NCBI RefSeq assembly: GCF_900111155.1 | Contig: NZ_FOGG01000001.1 | Location: 325,368-364,671, forward strand | Source: Pedobacter rhizosphaerae | GTDB taxonomy: Bacteria; Bacteroidota; Bacteroidia; Sphingobacteriales; Sphingobacteriaceae | Direction of reading: 5' to 3' | DNA: 39,304 nt | Shown: positions 24,414-32,629 of the stretch, in pieces | Position numbering within the stretch: position 1 is the first letter of the stretch | How the letters are laid out: each line of letters starts with the position of its first letter | The notes under the pieces: generated by a model | Seen by the model: the letters and a program-made list of their open reading frames with translations, nothing else | Told to the model about the DNA's origin: nothing | Database searches by the model: none | Translations under genes and position numbers: made by a program

Positions 24414-25865
24414 TTATGGGGTTTTCTTATAAAGCCCAAATTCGCTTAAAGTAAGGCAAACCGGCGATTGAGTGATGTTTAATCTCACTTTTGTTGTGGT
24501 TACAGCATCATTTAGTTTGATTAACCTTTTAGCACCAATACTGGTTCCTTTATAAACCTTTTGCCAGGTATTGTTAAACCAGATCTCCACATTATAAGAT
24601 TCAATTCTTTGTCCGAGCGGAATATATTCTTGTAGGCTAATGATATCGAATGTTTGCGGTGCTTTAAGATCCAGTTCTAAGCTAGCGGTATGCATATCAT
24701 CTGTGCTCGCCCAATAAGTTTCTTTATTTCCATCCAAGATCTGGCTTGCATCAAACTTTTTGCCCCTGGTGTTGCTGGCTACAATAGTGGCATTTTTGGC
24801 CAGGTTGTTGGCAAAAGTATTTTTAACGATGCTTCCAAAGGCTCTAAGTGCCTCTACATCATCCGCATGAAGTTGTCCGCGTGTATCTGGTGCTAAACCT
24901 AAATCTAATCCTGCTCCTCTGCCTACACTTTTTAAATACAGGTCGAATAAGTTTTCCGGGGTTTTAGGTTTTTCCGTTTCATGGTAAAACCATCCCTTAC
25001 GTAAGGGAACATCGCATTCTGCAGGCATCCAGAATTTTCCATCTCTAATGCCCATAGGGCTTTGTGGGTAATTTGCCTGGCCCGGTACGGCTTCATTCTT
25101 GCCATCGGGTGCCATAGGCGTAAAAGTTGCCCAACTGGTTTCTGCTGCGTGACCGTCTTCGTTTCCAACCCAACGGATATCCCAACCAATATCGCTGAAG
25201 ATATTTGCCATAGGCTGCATTTTACGGGTAATTCCCCAGGTGTTATTCCAATCGTAGTAAACGGTATTGTCGATAGAACGGCGCTCTCTCGCTCCTCCAT
25301 AAAATCCATCACCACCATTAGCACCGTCAAACCAGCTAATAAAAAGTTGGCCATAGTTGCTGTATAATTCTTTCAGCTGCGCCTGATAAGTTGATAAATA
25401 AGCAGGGGTTCCGTAGTTAGGATTGTTACGATCCCATGGAGAACAATAAAGACCAAATTTTAATCCGTTTTTTCTAACTGCCTGTTCTACTTCTTTAACT
25501 AAATCGCCCTTGCCATTTCTGAATGGACTTTTACTGATGTTGTAATCGGTAGTTTTAGTGGGCCACAAAGCAAAACCATCATGGTGCTTGGCTACCAGAA
25601 TAATTCCTTTAAGACCACCGGCTTTTGCGGCACTGATAATCTGGTTTGCATTGAAATCTGTAGGATTGAATGTCTTTGGATCTGCATCTCCAAAGCCCCA
25701 TTCTTTATTTTCAAAGGTAGTTGGTGTAAAGTGTATCAAGCCATATACTTCAATGTCGTGCCAGGCCAGCTGCCTTTTAGACGGAACTGCACCGTAAGGC
25801 GCAGGTGCATTCTGGGCATACACCAAACTTGATAAAAAAAGGAGGATTAAGGATAATCGTTTCAT
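24414..25865 (-). CDS. Alpha-L-fucosidase, GH29, with C-terminal discoidin-like domain
   Basis: A 483-residue secreted enzyme. The signal peptide is residues 1-18 (MKRLSLILLFLSSLVYAQ). The GH29 barrel carries HFTPTTFENKEWGFGD (about 45-60), VAKHHDGFALW (94-98 HHDGF) and the nucleophile segment FISWFDGANGG with D180. The general acid is not safely assignable. Residues about 350-483 form a beta-rich F5/8-type C domain (ILDGNKETYWAST, WKVYKGTSIGAKRLI-like region), probably carbohydrate binding. It removes terminal fucose from glycans, in the periplasm or at the surface. There is no SusC/SusD pair nearby, so it is not part of a classic PUL here. Confidence 0.94.
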   Translation of the reverse strand: MKRLSLILLFLSSLVYAQNAPAPYGAVPSKRQLAWHDIEVYGLIHFTPTTFENKEWGFGDADPKTFNPTDFNANQIISAAKAGGLKGIILVAKHHDGFALWPTKTTDYNISKSPFRNGKGDLVKEVEQAVRKNGLKFGLYCSPWDRNNPNYGTPAYLSTYQAQLKELYSNYGQLFISWFDGANGGDGFYGGARERRSIDNTVYYDWNNTWGITRKMQPMANIFSDIGWDIRWVGNEDGHAAETSWATFTPMAPDGKNEAVPGQANYPQSPMGIRDGKFWMPAECDVPLRKGWFYHETEKPKTPENLFDLYLKSVGRGAGLDLGLAPDTRGQLHADDVEALRAFGSIVKNTFANNLAKNATIVASNTRGKKFDASQILDGNKETYWASTDDMHTASLELDLKAPQTFDIISLQEYIPLGQRIESYNVEIWFNNTWQKVYKGTSIGAKRLIKLNDAVTTTKVRLNITQSPVCLTLSEFGLYKKTP

Positions 25866-25994
25866 AGTAAAAAATTGAATCCTAAAGTTAAGCCCAAATC
25901 CATTAATAAATTAAGGAATATCGGCTTTTTGTTAACGAATTTTGTTCTTCAGAGCAAATATTACTGAAAATAAGGGGTTTGTATGTGGCTGAAG

Positions 25995-26897
25995 CTATTT
26001 GTTGAGCTTTTCTTTAAGGAAACGTTTAATGCGATCCCATAAATTCCCTTTTCTATTGGCAAGGAAAAGTTTAATGGTTTGATAAACGCCAAGGTTTTCT
26101 TCAATCACATCAGGGAAAAAAGTAATGGGTTTAGGGTTGATGATTACATTGTAAATATCATTCATGCCCGAATGTACTCCTGTGCCATCATGCCCAATAT
26201 TATTAACTAAAGATTGAGAAGGATTGAGTGTAAGTCCGCCCTTTAAGAAAATGGAGGCGTACCAGCGTATCGCCCAGCTGTTGTTCTTTCCCTTTTTAAA
26301 TTCCTGCATCTGTTTCCAGAAATTCATGGTATTATCTATAGCAAAGGCAGATTTTTTTTGCTGATCGAATTGACCAATCAGTTTATCTATGTTCGGTTCA
26401 AAGTTTTCCCAAGCCCTTGCCCAGGTTGCCCAGCCCCAACTGGTAGCCGCACGGTAGAAGAAGGTTTCTGGTAAATTTTCGGCTTTTAAAGGATACATGT
26501 ATGCGCCAATATGCATTACTTTTTCCGCTGTTCTGTAGCGATTTAGTGCATCGTTAAAATAGGTGAGGGTATGGGGAGAACTCACCAAATCATCTTCAAA
26601 AACAATTACCTGGCCGTAGTCTTTTATCAACTGACTAACACCTGCAATTACAGAATTTGCCAGGCCTGCGTTTACTTTGCGATCTATTACCTTTACTGAT
26701 TTGAAGCCATCTACATTATGAATAATTTCTCTAACCTCCGCTACTTTTTGTTCGTCTTGCGAAGTTTTTGCCCCGTCAGAAAAAATATATAATCTGCTAT
26801 CAGCAGCCAGCTCATTCTGTTGTAAAAACTTCAATGTCCTTGCCGTATGCTGCGGACGGTTGTAAACAAAAAGTGCTATGGGTGCTAGATTTTGCAT
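25995..26897 (-). CDS. Glycosyltransferase, GT-A fold
   Basis: A 300-residue cytosolic GT-A-like enzyme starting LAPIALFVYNRPQHTARTL (nucleotide-sugar site). The metal motif is VIVFEDDLVSSP (EDD), and the segment FYRAATSWGWATWARAWENF is characteristic of a family seen in many surface polysaccharide loci, annotated variously as GT2 or as GNT-I-like. It is followed by NSWAIRWYASIFLKGGLTLNP. ATG at 26897. It ends the minus-strand polysaccharide locus with the two methyltransferases and the flippase; a 173-bp gap separates it from the preceding gene, so it may have its own promoter. The transferred sugar is unknown. Confidence 0.85.
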   Translation of the reverse strand: MQNLAPIALFVYNRPQHTARTLKFLQQNELAADSRLYIFSDGAKTSQDEQKVAEVREIIHNVDGFKSVKVIDRKVNAGLANSVIAGVSQLIKDYGQVIVFEDDLVSSPHTLTYFNDALNRYRTAEKVMHIGAYMYPLKAENLPETFFYRAATSWGWATWARAWENFEPNIDKLIGQFDQQKKSAFAIDNTMNFWKQMQEFKKGKNNSWAIRWYASIFLKGGLTLNPSQSLVNNIGHDGTGVHSGMNDIYNVIINPKPITFFPDVIEENLGVYQTIKLFLANRKGNLWDRIKRFLKEKLNK

Positions 26898-27070
26898 ATG
26901 TGTTATGGGAGTAAACTGCTCAGGTTTCTAATTATTAAGGTTCGTAATTACTATTTTACCACGAAGGCACCAAGAACATTAAGGCTTAAAAGTTTTGATG
27001 ATATGAGCGTACATCTTCCATCCTGCCATCTTACATTTTTCAATTGTTTCGCATTATTTTAGATCGAACT

Positions 27071-27832
27071 TTAAAAAATATGCAAATTTGAATCAGACTT
27101 TTGTGTTAAAACCGTATAGGCATTCGCAAATTGCTCTTGTTTTTTAATGCCCAATAAATTTCCGAGCATCTTTTTTAAACGATATTCCAGTTCAATCTTT
27201 AGGTTCTTGGTAAATGTTTTTGGCGCTTTTCTATTGATAAACTCGTTGAATTTGGTCGTTTCAGGAGCAGTCATGGAAATCTTATCTGCTAATATTTCCA
27301 AACCTTCACTTTGTAATAAAAACCTGAGTGAAGTAGGGGTGTACATGTTGATGTGCCCATAATCCAAAAAATGCTTCATGCGTTTATCTACACCAAATCG
27401 GTAATCCTTAGGAACCTCAACAACAATATATTTGGCTACTCTTTTCAACTCGCGTAGCAAAATACGTTCGTGTTCTACATGCTCCAGCACGTGGGCCAGA
27501 ATCACGAGGTCGAAAGTATCGTCTTCAAAAGGAATTTTATATCCATCAAACGACTGTGCAAGAACAAGCCTGGAGAGTTTTCTTTCATTGATCAGATCTA
27601 CACCACTTTGCGCAATTTCTAATGCATACAGTTCAGGGGCAAAATGCCAGTCGTTTAAGAAATGCAGGATGCTTCCATCACCAGCACCCACTTCGAGTAC
27701 CTTTTGTGGTTTAACACCTTTACAAACATCAACAATATTTTGTGCCTTGTATTTTGCACCCAGCATACGCCAGGCAACATCGCTATTGGTGTAAAAATTA
27801 TCGTAGGCGGTTTTAACTTCTTCGCTTAACAT
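27071..27832 (-). CDS. Class I SAM-dependent methyltransferase
   Basis: A 253-residue methyltransferase. Motif I is VLEVGAGDGSILHFL (45-59), then LYALEIAQSGVDLI (ribose-binding acidic residue) and DLVILAHVLEHVEHER, the Methyltransf_11-type post-motif. The MFMKHFLDYGHINMYTPTSLRFLL-like region (RMKHFLDYGH) is common in methyltransferases of glycan loci. The last 40 residues are basic. ATG at 27832, 18 bp after the stop of the upstream gene at 27851, so it belongs to the same transcript as the flippase. Probably acts on a sugar or lipid-linked intermediate; inference from context. Confidence 0.88.
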   Translation of the reverse strand: MLSEEVKTAYDNFYTNSDVAWRMLGAKYKAQNIVDVCKGVKPQKVLEVGAGDGSILHFLNDWHFAPELYALEIAQSGVDLINERKLSRLVLAQSFDGYKIPFEDDTFDLVILAHVLEHVEHERILLRELKRVAKYIVVEVPKDYRFGVDKRMKHFLDYGHINMYTPTSLRFLLQSEGLEILADKISMTAPETTKFNEFINRKAPKTFTKNLKIELEYRLKKMLGNLLGIKKQEQFANAYTVLTQKSDSNLHIF

Positions 27833-27850
27833 GGTAGGGATAAGATTTGC

Positions 27851-28498
27851 TTAAATTTCTAAACAATTATCTGCTTTATAGAAAACAGAAGTTGCTTTTT
27901 CGTAAAAAAGCCCCGGAGAAATTCCACTGAAGCTGAGTTCCTTAAAGCCATTTTGTTTCAGAAATGCTCTTGCTGGCTCGTATACTTCACGCTCACTATC
28001 GTCTAACACCAATACGCCATGGCTGGATAATGCATCAATACTGTGTTTGCAGCAGTTCACACGGTCGCGCCCATCTACAATAATAATATCGAATTTTCTA
28101 TTCAACAGCTTTGCTTTTTGAGCATATTCGCCATCCTTTTCCAGCTGACAGAAAATCATCTCAGCGTTGCCTGGACTGGTATTTTTTACACGGTCAAACC
28201 AACCTTTATCGTGTTCAACAGAAGTAACTGATTTAGCCCGTTCAGCATAAAATATGGTAGAACTTCCAGAGCCGTATTCGAAGATATCTTGCTCCTTATT
28301 AATGCGTTCCCTAATGAAATCAATAAAAGAGTAGGTTACCCAAGGCAATGCCCGACCCTTTCCATCTACGGCCTGCTTCTTATCAAAAGCAGTAAACCAA
28401 CCGATGCTGTTTAAGTAGCCTTTATGGCCATAGGATAATAATGCCTTTAACCGATGGGGTTTGGCCAGGAGATGAGTTAGTGCTTTTAAAGTGCTCAA
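27851..28498 (-). CDS. SAM-methyltransferase-fold protein of polysaccharide locus
   Basis: A 215-residue protein with the SAM-binding-like motif IFEYGSGSSTIFYAERA (about 72-88), then VTSVEHDKGWFDRV and FDIIIVDGRDRVNCCKHSID, and LSSHGVLVLDDSER. It has the first half of a class I methyltransferase fold, but the substrate-binding part is short, so activity is likely but unproven. The start codon is TTG at 28498 and overlaps the TGA of the flippase gene in the tetramer TTGA (28495-28498); no later ATG would keep the N-terminus. This favours translational coupling. Confidence 0.75.
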   Translation of the reverse strand: MSTLKALTHLLAKPHRLKALLSYGHKGYLNSIGWFTAFDKKQAVDGKGRALPWVTYSFIDFIRERINKEQDIFEYGSGSSTIFYAERAKSVTSVEHDKGWFDRVKNTSPGNAEMIFCQLEKDGEYAQKAKLLNRKFDIIIVDGRDRVNCCKHSIDALSSHGVLVLDDSEREVYEPARAFLKQNGFKELSFSGISPGLFYEKATSVFYKADNCLEI

Positions 28499-29814
28499 CG
28501 TTTAAATATTTTTTGAAATGCCGTGACCAAAAATAATGATTTTAACATCATAATCCCTTGTTGACGGGTTTTGGGTATAAATAAAAGATAAAATGTTGAA
28601 ACCGCGCAAGCGATAAGTGTAGCTATCGATGCACCTATTCCTGCATATTTCGGTATTAACCACAGATTTAGTAAAATGTTTACCAGGGCACCTGCGGCAG
28701 TTCTGTAGAAAGCTATTTTAGTGTAACCTTCTGCCAAAAGGTATTGGGAGCTGGCGCTGCCTAAAAAGACGAAAACGCCCGACCAAATATGGATAGAAAG
28801 CATGGCTCCCGCACCTTCAAATTTGTTTGAATAAAGTAAATGGATGATAAAATTCCCTAAAAAACTTACAACGACAGCGGTAGGGATACAAATAAAAATG
28901 AGTAAATCATACAAGTTACCCAATCTTTTGATATAACGGTCATGATCCGTTTTTCTCGCATGAATCAGCGCCGGAAAAACTGATGTAATGATAGCTACGG
29001 GAATAAAATACCAGGCCTCGCTCAGATTGGCCGCTGCACTGTAAATGCCTACCGCCTTGCTTCCTACATCCTTAAGCATTACCACATCAATTTTCATGTA
29101 GAGTGAAACCATTACGGCAGAAAGTATCAGCGGAGCTGATTGCTTAAGCAGAGATTTAGCCCGGATTCCACTATAAGTCCATTCAAAAATATTGAAGCCT
29201 CTTTTTTGATATATCAATACCAATCCAAATGCTAAAATCAGACCATCAAAAACCAATGCCAGAACAATATAAATAAGCGGCAGGTTTAAGGAAACGATTG
29301 TGATTTTAACCGCTGCAGAAATAATCAGACAGATGTTTTGTACCTGTACGACATATTTCGATTGTACCTGCGATTGAAAATAAACATCAATCACATTGAA
29401 AGATTTGAAGAACGAGGCCAATGCCAGCAAACCTACCATTAGCGTTAATGATTGCCCGGGAGTTGAAGACAACTGGTGACTTAACCCATAAATTCCCATG
29501 GCAATCGGAATTAACAAGGCATTCGTTATTATTCTTAGCCAAAGAGAAGTGCCTAAAATTTCATTTTTTTTATCTGGTTCCTGTACAATTTCCCTGATGA
29601 TAAAAGTATCCAGGCCTAATGCACCTATAGCAGCCAGGATCGCTACCAAGGCTAATCCGAAATTCAGCTCCCCAAATGCATCCGGCCCTAAATATCGAGC
29701 TACCAATAGCCCAACAAGAAGGCTCAATATTTTTCCAAACATCAACCAACCCGTATTTTTCAAATACTTGTTAAATGCTTCTTCATCAAAACCTTTTATT
29801 ACGGGTAATTTCAT
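28495..29814 (-). CDS. Wzx-like oligosaccharide flippase
   Basis: A 439-residue polytopic membrane protein of the MOP/polysaccharide biosynthesis superfamily. Roughly 12-14 hydrophobic segments cover most of the sequence; LVGLLVARYLGPDAFGELNFGLALV near residue 35 is the typical beginning of Wzx/RfbX proteins. It translocates lipid-linked glycan repeat units across the inner membrane. ATG at 29814; a TTG one codon earlier is less likely. Its stop codon overlaps the next gene by four bases. It heads the operon 29814-27071 with two methyltransferases and probably the glycosyltransferase. Confidence 0.9.
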   Translation of the reverse strand: MKLPVIKGFDEEAFNKYLKNTGWLMFGKILSLLVGLLVARYLGPDAFGELNFGLALVAILAAIGALGLDTFIIREIVQEPDKKNEILGTSLWLRIITNALLIPIAMGIYGLSHQLSSTPGQSLTLMVGLLALASFFKSFNVIDVYFQSQVQSKYVVQVQNICLIISAAVKITIVSLNLPLIYIVLALVFDGLILAFGLVLIYQKRGFNIFEWTYSGIRAKSLLKQSAPLILSAVMVSLYMKIDVVMLKDVGSKAVGIYSAAANLSEAWYFIPVAIITSVFPALIHARKTDHDRYIKRLGNLYDLLIFICIPTAVVVSFLGNFIIHLLYSNKFEGAGAMLSIHIWSGVFVFLGSASSQYLLAEGYTKIAFYRTAAGALVNILLNLWLIPKYAGIGASIATLIACAVSTFYLLFIPKTRQQGIMMLKSLFLVTAFQKIFKR

Positions 29815-29833
29815 CAACGCAAAGATGTAAAAA

Positions 29834-30355
29834 TTAAATGCTTTGCTGAAAACTCTTTTCTATGCGGTTAAGCTGTTTCAGGTGGTGTTTGAGATGAATT
29901 TCGATAAAGCGATGCCATTGTTTGGCGTTTAAATAACCCAGACGGGGATGCTTAGTCTTTTGATTTGAAGCAGCCTTTGAAATATTGGGATATGCTTTAT
30001 TTAATGCATTTTCAAATTGGTGAATAAGTCGCATCGCTTCAGTTTTAGTCATTTTCTTTACCCGATCAATTAGCCTTTTAGGAACCTTGTATTTTTGAGG
30101 AGGCAAAGCACCCCAAAGCAAAATCAACTTCACTGTAAAAAACGTCTTCTGATCTTCTCCCTTGCCGTTGATGCAGTTTTCTAAAGCCATTACTGATAAT
30201 ATACTCGAATCAAAAATATGAGCAAAAACTTCGCTGTAGCTCCAGCCGGCAATAGGAGGAGTCGTTTGAAAAACCGCTTCATTATAGTGGAGTAATTTTG
30301 CTTTATAAGTATCCACAATTTGGTGAATAGAAGTATTGACTTTTGAAACCATCAT
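29834..30355 (-). CDS. DinB-like putative metal-dependent protein
   Basis: A 173-residue four-helix-bundle protein of the DinB/YfiT family. The metal-binding histidines are in WSYSEVFAHIFDSS (about H46) and in the C-terminal HRFIEIHLKHHLKQL (HxxxHLxxH-like cluster). The family includes bacillithiol transferases and stress proteins; most members are uncharacterised, and a thiol-transferase role is only possible. Two adjacent ATGs (30355, 30352) leave the start uncertain by one codon. It ends 19 bp before the flippase start, so the two may be cotranscribed. Confidence 0.78.
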   Translation of the reverse strand: MMVSKVNTSIHQIVDTYKAKLLHYNEAVFQTTPPIAGWSYSEVFAHIFDSSILSVMALENCINGKGEDQKTFFTVKLILLWGALPPQKYKVPKRLIDRVKKMTKTEAMRLIHQFENALNKAYPNISKAASNQKTKHPRLGYLNAKQWHRFIEIHLKHHLKQLNRIEKSFQQSI

Positions 30356-30446
30356 TCAATAAAGATAAACCGAATTACCTTTTATCCAAAAATGACAACA
30401 AAATAGAGCGGTAATTTAGCTTATGGAAAGTTTAAATTTTTTAAAA

Positions 30447-30488
30447 GGTGAAAAAAATTGAACCATGTAAGCCATAGAAGAAAAATAG
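30447..30488 (+). repeat. ACCAT-type short repeat, copy A
   Basis: GGTG followed by an A-run, then TTGAACCATGTAAGCCATAG and an A-rich end. The ACCATGTAAG/CCATAGAAG half-units are near-duplicates. Copies B, C and D are at 30822-30863, 30945-30975 and 15630-15668. Confidence 0.6.
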
Positions 30489-30530
30489 GAAGCAGGTGCA
30501 TTGGCTCAGTATAGGCTTTCATGAAGCAAA

Positions 30531-30592
30531 TAGCCACCCCCACCACTACACAGTCGCCCGCAGCCCCTCCTCGAAAAGTAGGGGAGTTGGGG
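30531..30592. repeat. CCCCTCC-type intergenic hairpin repeat, second copy
   Basis: Contains AGCCACCCCCACC, CAGCCCCTCC and GTAGGGGAGTTGGGG, so CCCCTCC and GGGGAG arms can pair. It is related to 15227-15254. Confidence 0.5.
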
Positions 30593-30622
30593 ATCTTGAT
30601 TTGTTTCCTGAGTGCATAATGG

Positions 30623-30773
30623 TTTTAGCCACGGAAACACGGAAGGCACAGAATTTAATTTTATTACTAAAGGCACGCTAGCATTTCTCTGTGTGCTATT
30701 GCCAATAGCGAAGCTATCTCTGTGTGCTCCGTGTATTCCTCATTTTCTCTGTGGTTAAATCTTTGCGTTAAAC
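30623..30773 (-). repeat. Dispersed repeat copy 2 (CACAGAGA family), inverted
   Basis: Reverse-complement counterpart of 15442-15612. The core 30703-30758 (CAATAGCGAAGCTATC to CTCTGTGGTTAA) is nearly identical to the core of copy 1; the distal part is less similar. Confidence 0.75.
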
Positions 30774-30821
30774 CCTGCAACCTTTGCGGTTCAAAGAGAA
30801 ACTTATTATTATGGTATGTAC

Positions 30822-30863
30822 GGTAAAAAGAATTGAACCATTTAAGTCATATAAAAAAATAAG
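30822..30863 (+). repeat. ACCAT-type short repeat, copy B
   Basis: GGTAAAAAGAATTGAACCAT followed by TTAAGTCATATAAAAAAATA. It is the copy closest in arrangement to copy A. Confidence 0.55.
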
Positions 30864-30944
30864 AATTAGCTTTCAGTTTTCTACTTATATGAATTTACCA
30901 GACTAAGCGCATTGCTAAGCTAAATGATCTTGCGTGTCTTATAT

Positions 30945-30975
30945 GGTGAAAAAAAATGCACCATGTAGGCCATGG
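30945..30975 (+). repeat. ACCAT-type short repeat, copy C
   Basis: GGTG, A-run, then TGCACCATGTAGGCCATGG. It ends 15 bp before the stop of the YjjG-type gene and lacks the trailing A-rich part. Confidence 0.55.
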
Positions 30976-30989
30976 TTTTCACAACTACG

Positions 30990-31688
30990 CTAAAACAGTT
31001 CCAATAACTCTTTAAGATGTAGAATTTCCTTTTTTACGTTCTCAGGCTTTTCCTTTTGAGTTGGGTTAAAAAAGATCGCCTCCATCCCAAAATTCAAAGC
31101 GCCATAAATATCGGCTTCTAAACTATCACCGATCATGATACTTTCTTCCTTTTTAGCCTTTGCTTTATCTAAGGCGAACTCGAAAATAATTGGACTGGGT
31201 TTATTAACGCCTACATCTTCAGAAATAATTACATTTTGAAAGTAAGGATTTAGCTTGGAAAGATGCATCTTGGTTAAAGTGGTTTCCTTAAAGCCATTAG
31301 AGATAATATGCAGCGTATATTTCTGCTGTAAGTAAGTTAAAACATCTTCTGCACCATCAAATAAGTTGGTTTTGGTAGGAGAGATGCTTACATAATCATC
31401 TTCAAATTGATGTGGCACTGCATCCGGATGAATACCCATTTGCAAAAAGGTTTTGCTAAAGCGCTCTGAACGCAGAAATTCCTTGGTTATCTTCCCAAGG
31501 TGATAATCTGCCCACAGCTGGTGATTGTTTTCCGTGTATGTCGCAATGAAATCGGCACAGGAATTTAAACCTAAGTCGCCCAGTTTGTACGTGTGATAAA
31601 GCTCATTTAAGGTTTCCTCCGCATTGCGGTCGAAATCCCAAATGGTATGATCGAGGTCAAAGAAGATATGTTTTTTGGAATGATGCAT
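30990..31688 (-). CDS. yjjG: YjjG-type noncanonical pyrimidine nucleotidase (HAD family)
   Basis: A 232-residue HAD hydrolase. Motif I is FFDLDHTIWDF (D11, D13); motif II is ISNGFKETTL; the motif III lysine is in VNKPSP; motif IV is MIGDSLEADIYGA. The HTIWDFD variant of motif I and the overall length fit YjjG, which removes phosphate from nonstandard dUMP-like nucleotides and protects against mutagenic pyrimidines. ATG at 31688. The next gene upstream is upp, another pyrimidine enzyme, 219 bp away across a tandem repeat. The gene symbol is by family resemblance. Confidence 0.82.
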   Translation of the reverse strand: MHHSKKHIFFDLDHTIWDFDRNAEETLNELYHTYKLGDLGLNSCADFIATYTENNHQLWADYHLGKITKEFLRSERFSKTFLQMGIHPDAVPHQFEDDYVSISPTKTNLFDGAEDVLTYLQQKYTLHIISNGFKETTLTKMHLSKLNPYFQNVIISEDVGVNKPSPIIFEFALDKAKAKKEESIMIGDSLEADIYGALNFGMEAIFFNPTQKEKPENVKKEILHLKELLELF

Positions 31689-31740
31689 GTAAAGGCAAAG
31701 TTCGCAAAGATTTTTCGCAAAAACGATGTTGTTTAAAATG

Positions 31741-31907
31741 TAAGATGTTATAATGGAATTATGGACGACGGACCCTGCCTATAGCAAGCCCTCCATCATA
31801 CATTTCTCCATTTTACATTAAAGGTAAGATGTAATAATGGAATTATGGACGACGGACCCTGCCTATAGCTAAATATTCCCTCTTCCATTTACCCATTTTA
31901 CATTAAA
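31741..31907. repeat. Two-copy 84-bp tandem repeat between yjjG-like gene and upp
   Basis: Copy 1 (31741-31824) and copy 2 (31825-31907) share TAAGATGT, AATGGAATTATGGACGACGG and ACCCTGCCTATAG, and end in CCATTTTACATTAAA; the middle part differs. The start (TTTAAAATGTAAGATG) and end (CATTTTACATTAAAC) of the block are partly inverted repeats of each other. A related fragment, CCATCTTACATTTTTC, is near 27026-27041. Non-coding in every frame. Confidence 0.7.
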
Positions 31908-32552
31908 CTATACTTTTTCCCCATAAGCTAAATCTCCAGCATCTCCTAAACCGGGAACAATGTAAGATTTGCTGGTCATTTCCTCATCAATGGCGCCCAG
32001 CCAGAGTTTGGCCTTTGGTAAATTTGCACGAACATGCGCCACGCCTTCAGTGCTGGCAATGGCGGCTACAATATGGAGCTCGGTTATCTTATATCGGTTA
32101 ATGAGTTCTTTACAACACATTACCATGCTTTGTCCGGTAGCCAACATGGGGTCGGCCATAATTAATACGCGGTCGTTTAAATCCGGACTAGAGATATAAT
32201 CCATCTGAATGACGAAATCACCACTCTTCTTTACTTTTCGGTAAGCAGAAATAAAGCAGCATTCAGCTTTATCATAAATATTAAGCAATCCTTGTTGAAG
32301 CGGTAATCCTGCCCTTAAAATGGTGGACAGAACTGGCTGCTGGTCCAATACTTCACAGGTAGAAACACCCAATGGCGTAACCACGTCCTTGCTTTCATAT
32401 TTTAGATTTTTACTGATTTCATAAGCAAAAAATTCACCAATACGCTCTAAGTTCTTGCGAAAGCGCATAGAATCTTTCTGGATGTTTTCATCCCGTAATT
32501 CGGCAATGAAAGTGTTGGCAATGGATTTGGTTTTGCTGAGATTAAAAATCAT
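31908..32552 (-). CDS. upp: Uracil phosphoribosyltransferase
   Basis: A 214-residue PRTase (family length about 208). It converts uracil and PRPP to UMP (pyrimidine salvage). Motifs: TILRAGLPLQQGLL (PRPP loop region), the long flap segment after VIQMDYISSP, and the PRPP-binding loop ADPMLATGQSM; the C-terminal uracil site is in YIVPGLGDAGDLAYG. ATG chosen at 32552 (MIFNLSKT); an upstream TTG two codons earlier is less likely. Separated from the neighbouring nucleotidase by a tandem repeat, so a shared transcript is uncertain. Confidence 0.93.
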   Translation of the reverse strand: MIFNLSKTKSIANTFIAELRDENIQKDSMRFRKNLERIGEFFAYEISKNLKYESKDVVTPLGVSTCEVLDQQPVLSTILRAGLPLQQGLLNIYDKAECCFISAYRKVKKSGDFVIQMDYISSPDLNDRVLIMADPMLATGQSMVMCCKELINRYKITELHIVAAIASTEGVAHVRANLPKAKLWLGAIDEEMTSKSYIVPGLGDAGDLAYGEKV

Positions 32553-32629
32553 GATCAATAAAGGGCTATACGGGTGTCTTATCTTCCGTTAAATTTAAGG
32601 TTTATATTTTTCAATGCACCAAAAATTGT

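Larger units (their letters stand above)
30356..30989. other. Gene-free 634-bp repeat-rich region
   Basis: No credible gene. It holds three ACCAT-type short repeats (30447-30488, 30822-30863, 30945-30975), a CCCCTCC-type hairpin (30531-30592) and copy 2 of the CACAGAGA-family repeat in reverse orientation (30623-30773). It mirrors the composition of 14956-15819. Confidence 0.75.

Noticed and set aside
24414..25865. Polysaccharide utilisation locus around the fucosidase
   Set aside because: No SusC, SusD, hybrid two-component or other glycosidase gene is adjacent.
31741..31907. Possible CRISPR array (repeated block with variable middle)
   Set aside because: Only two units, 84-bp period, repeats much longer than spacers, no cas gene in the window.
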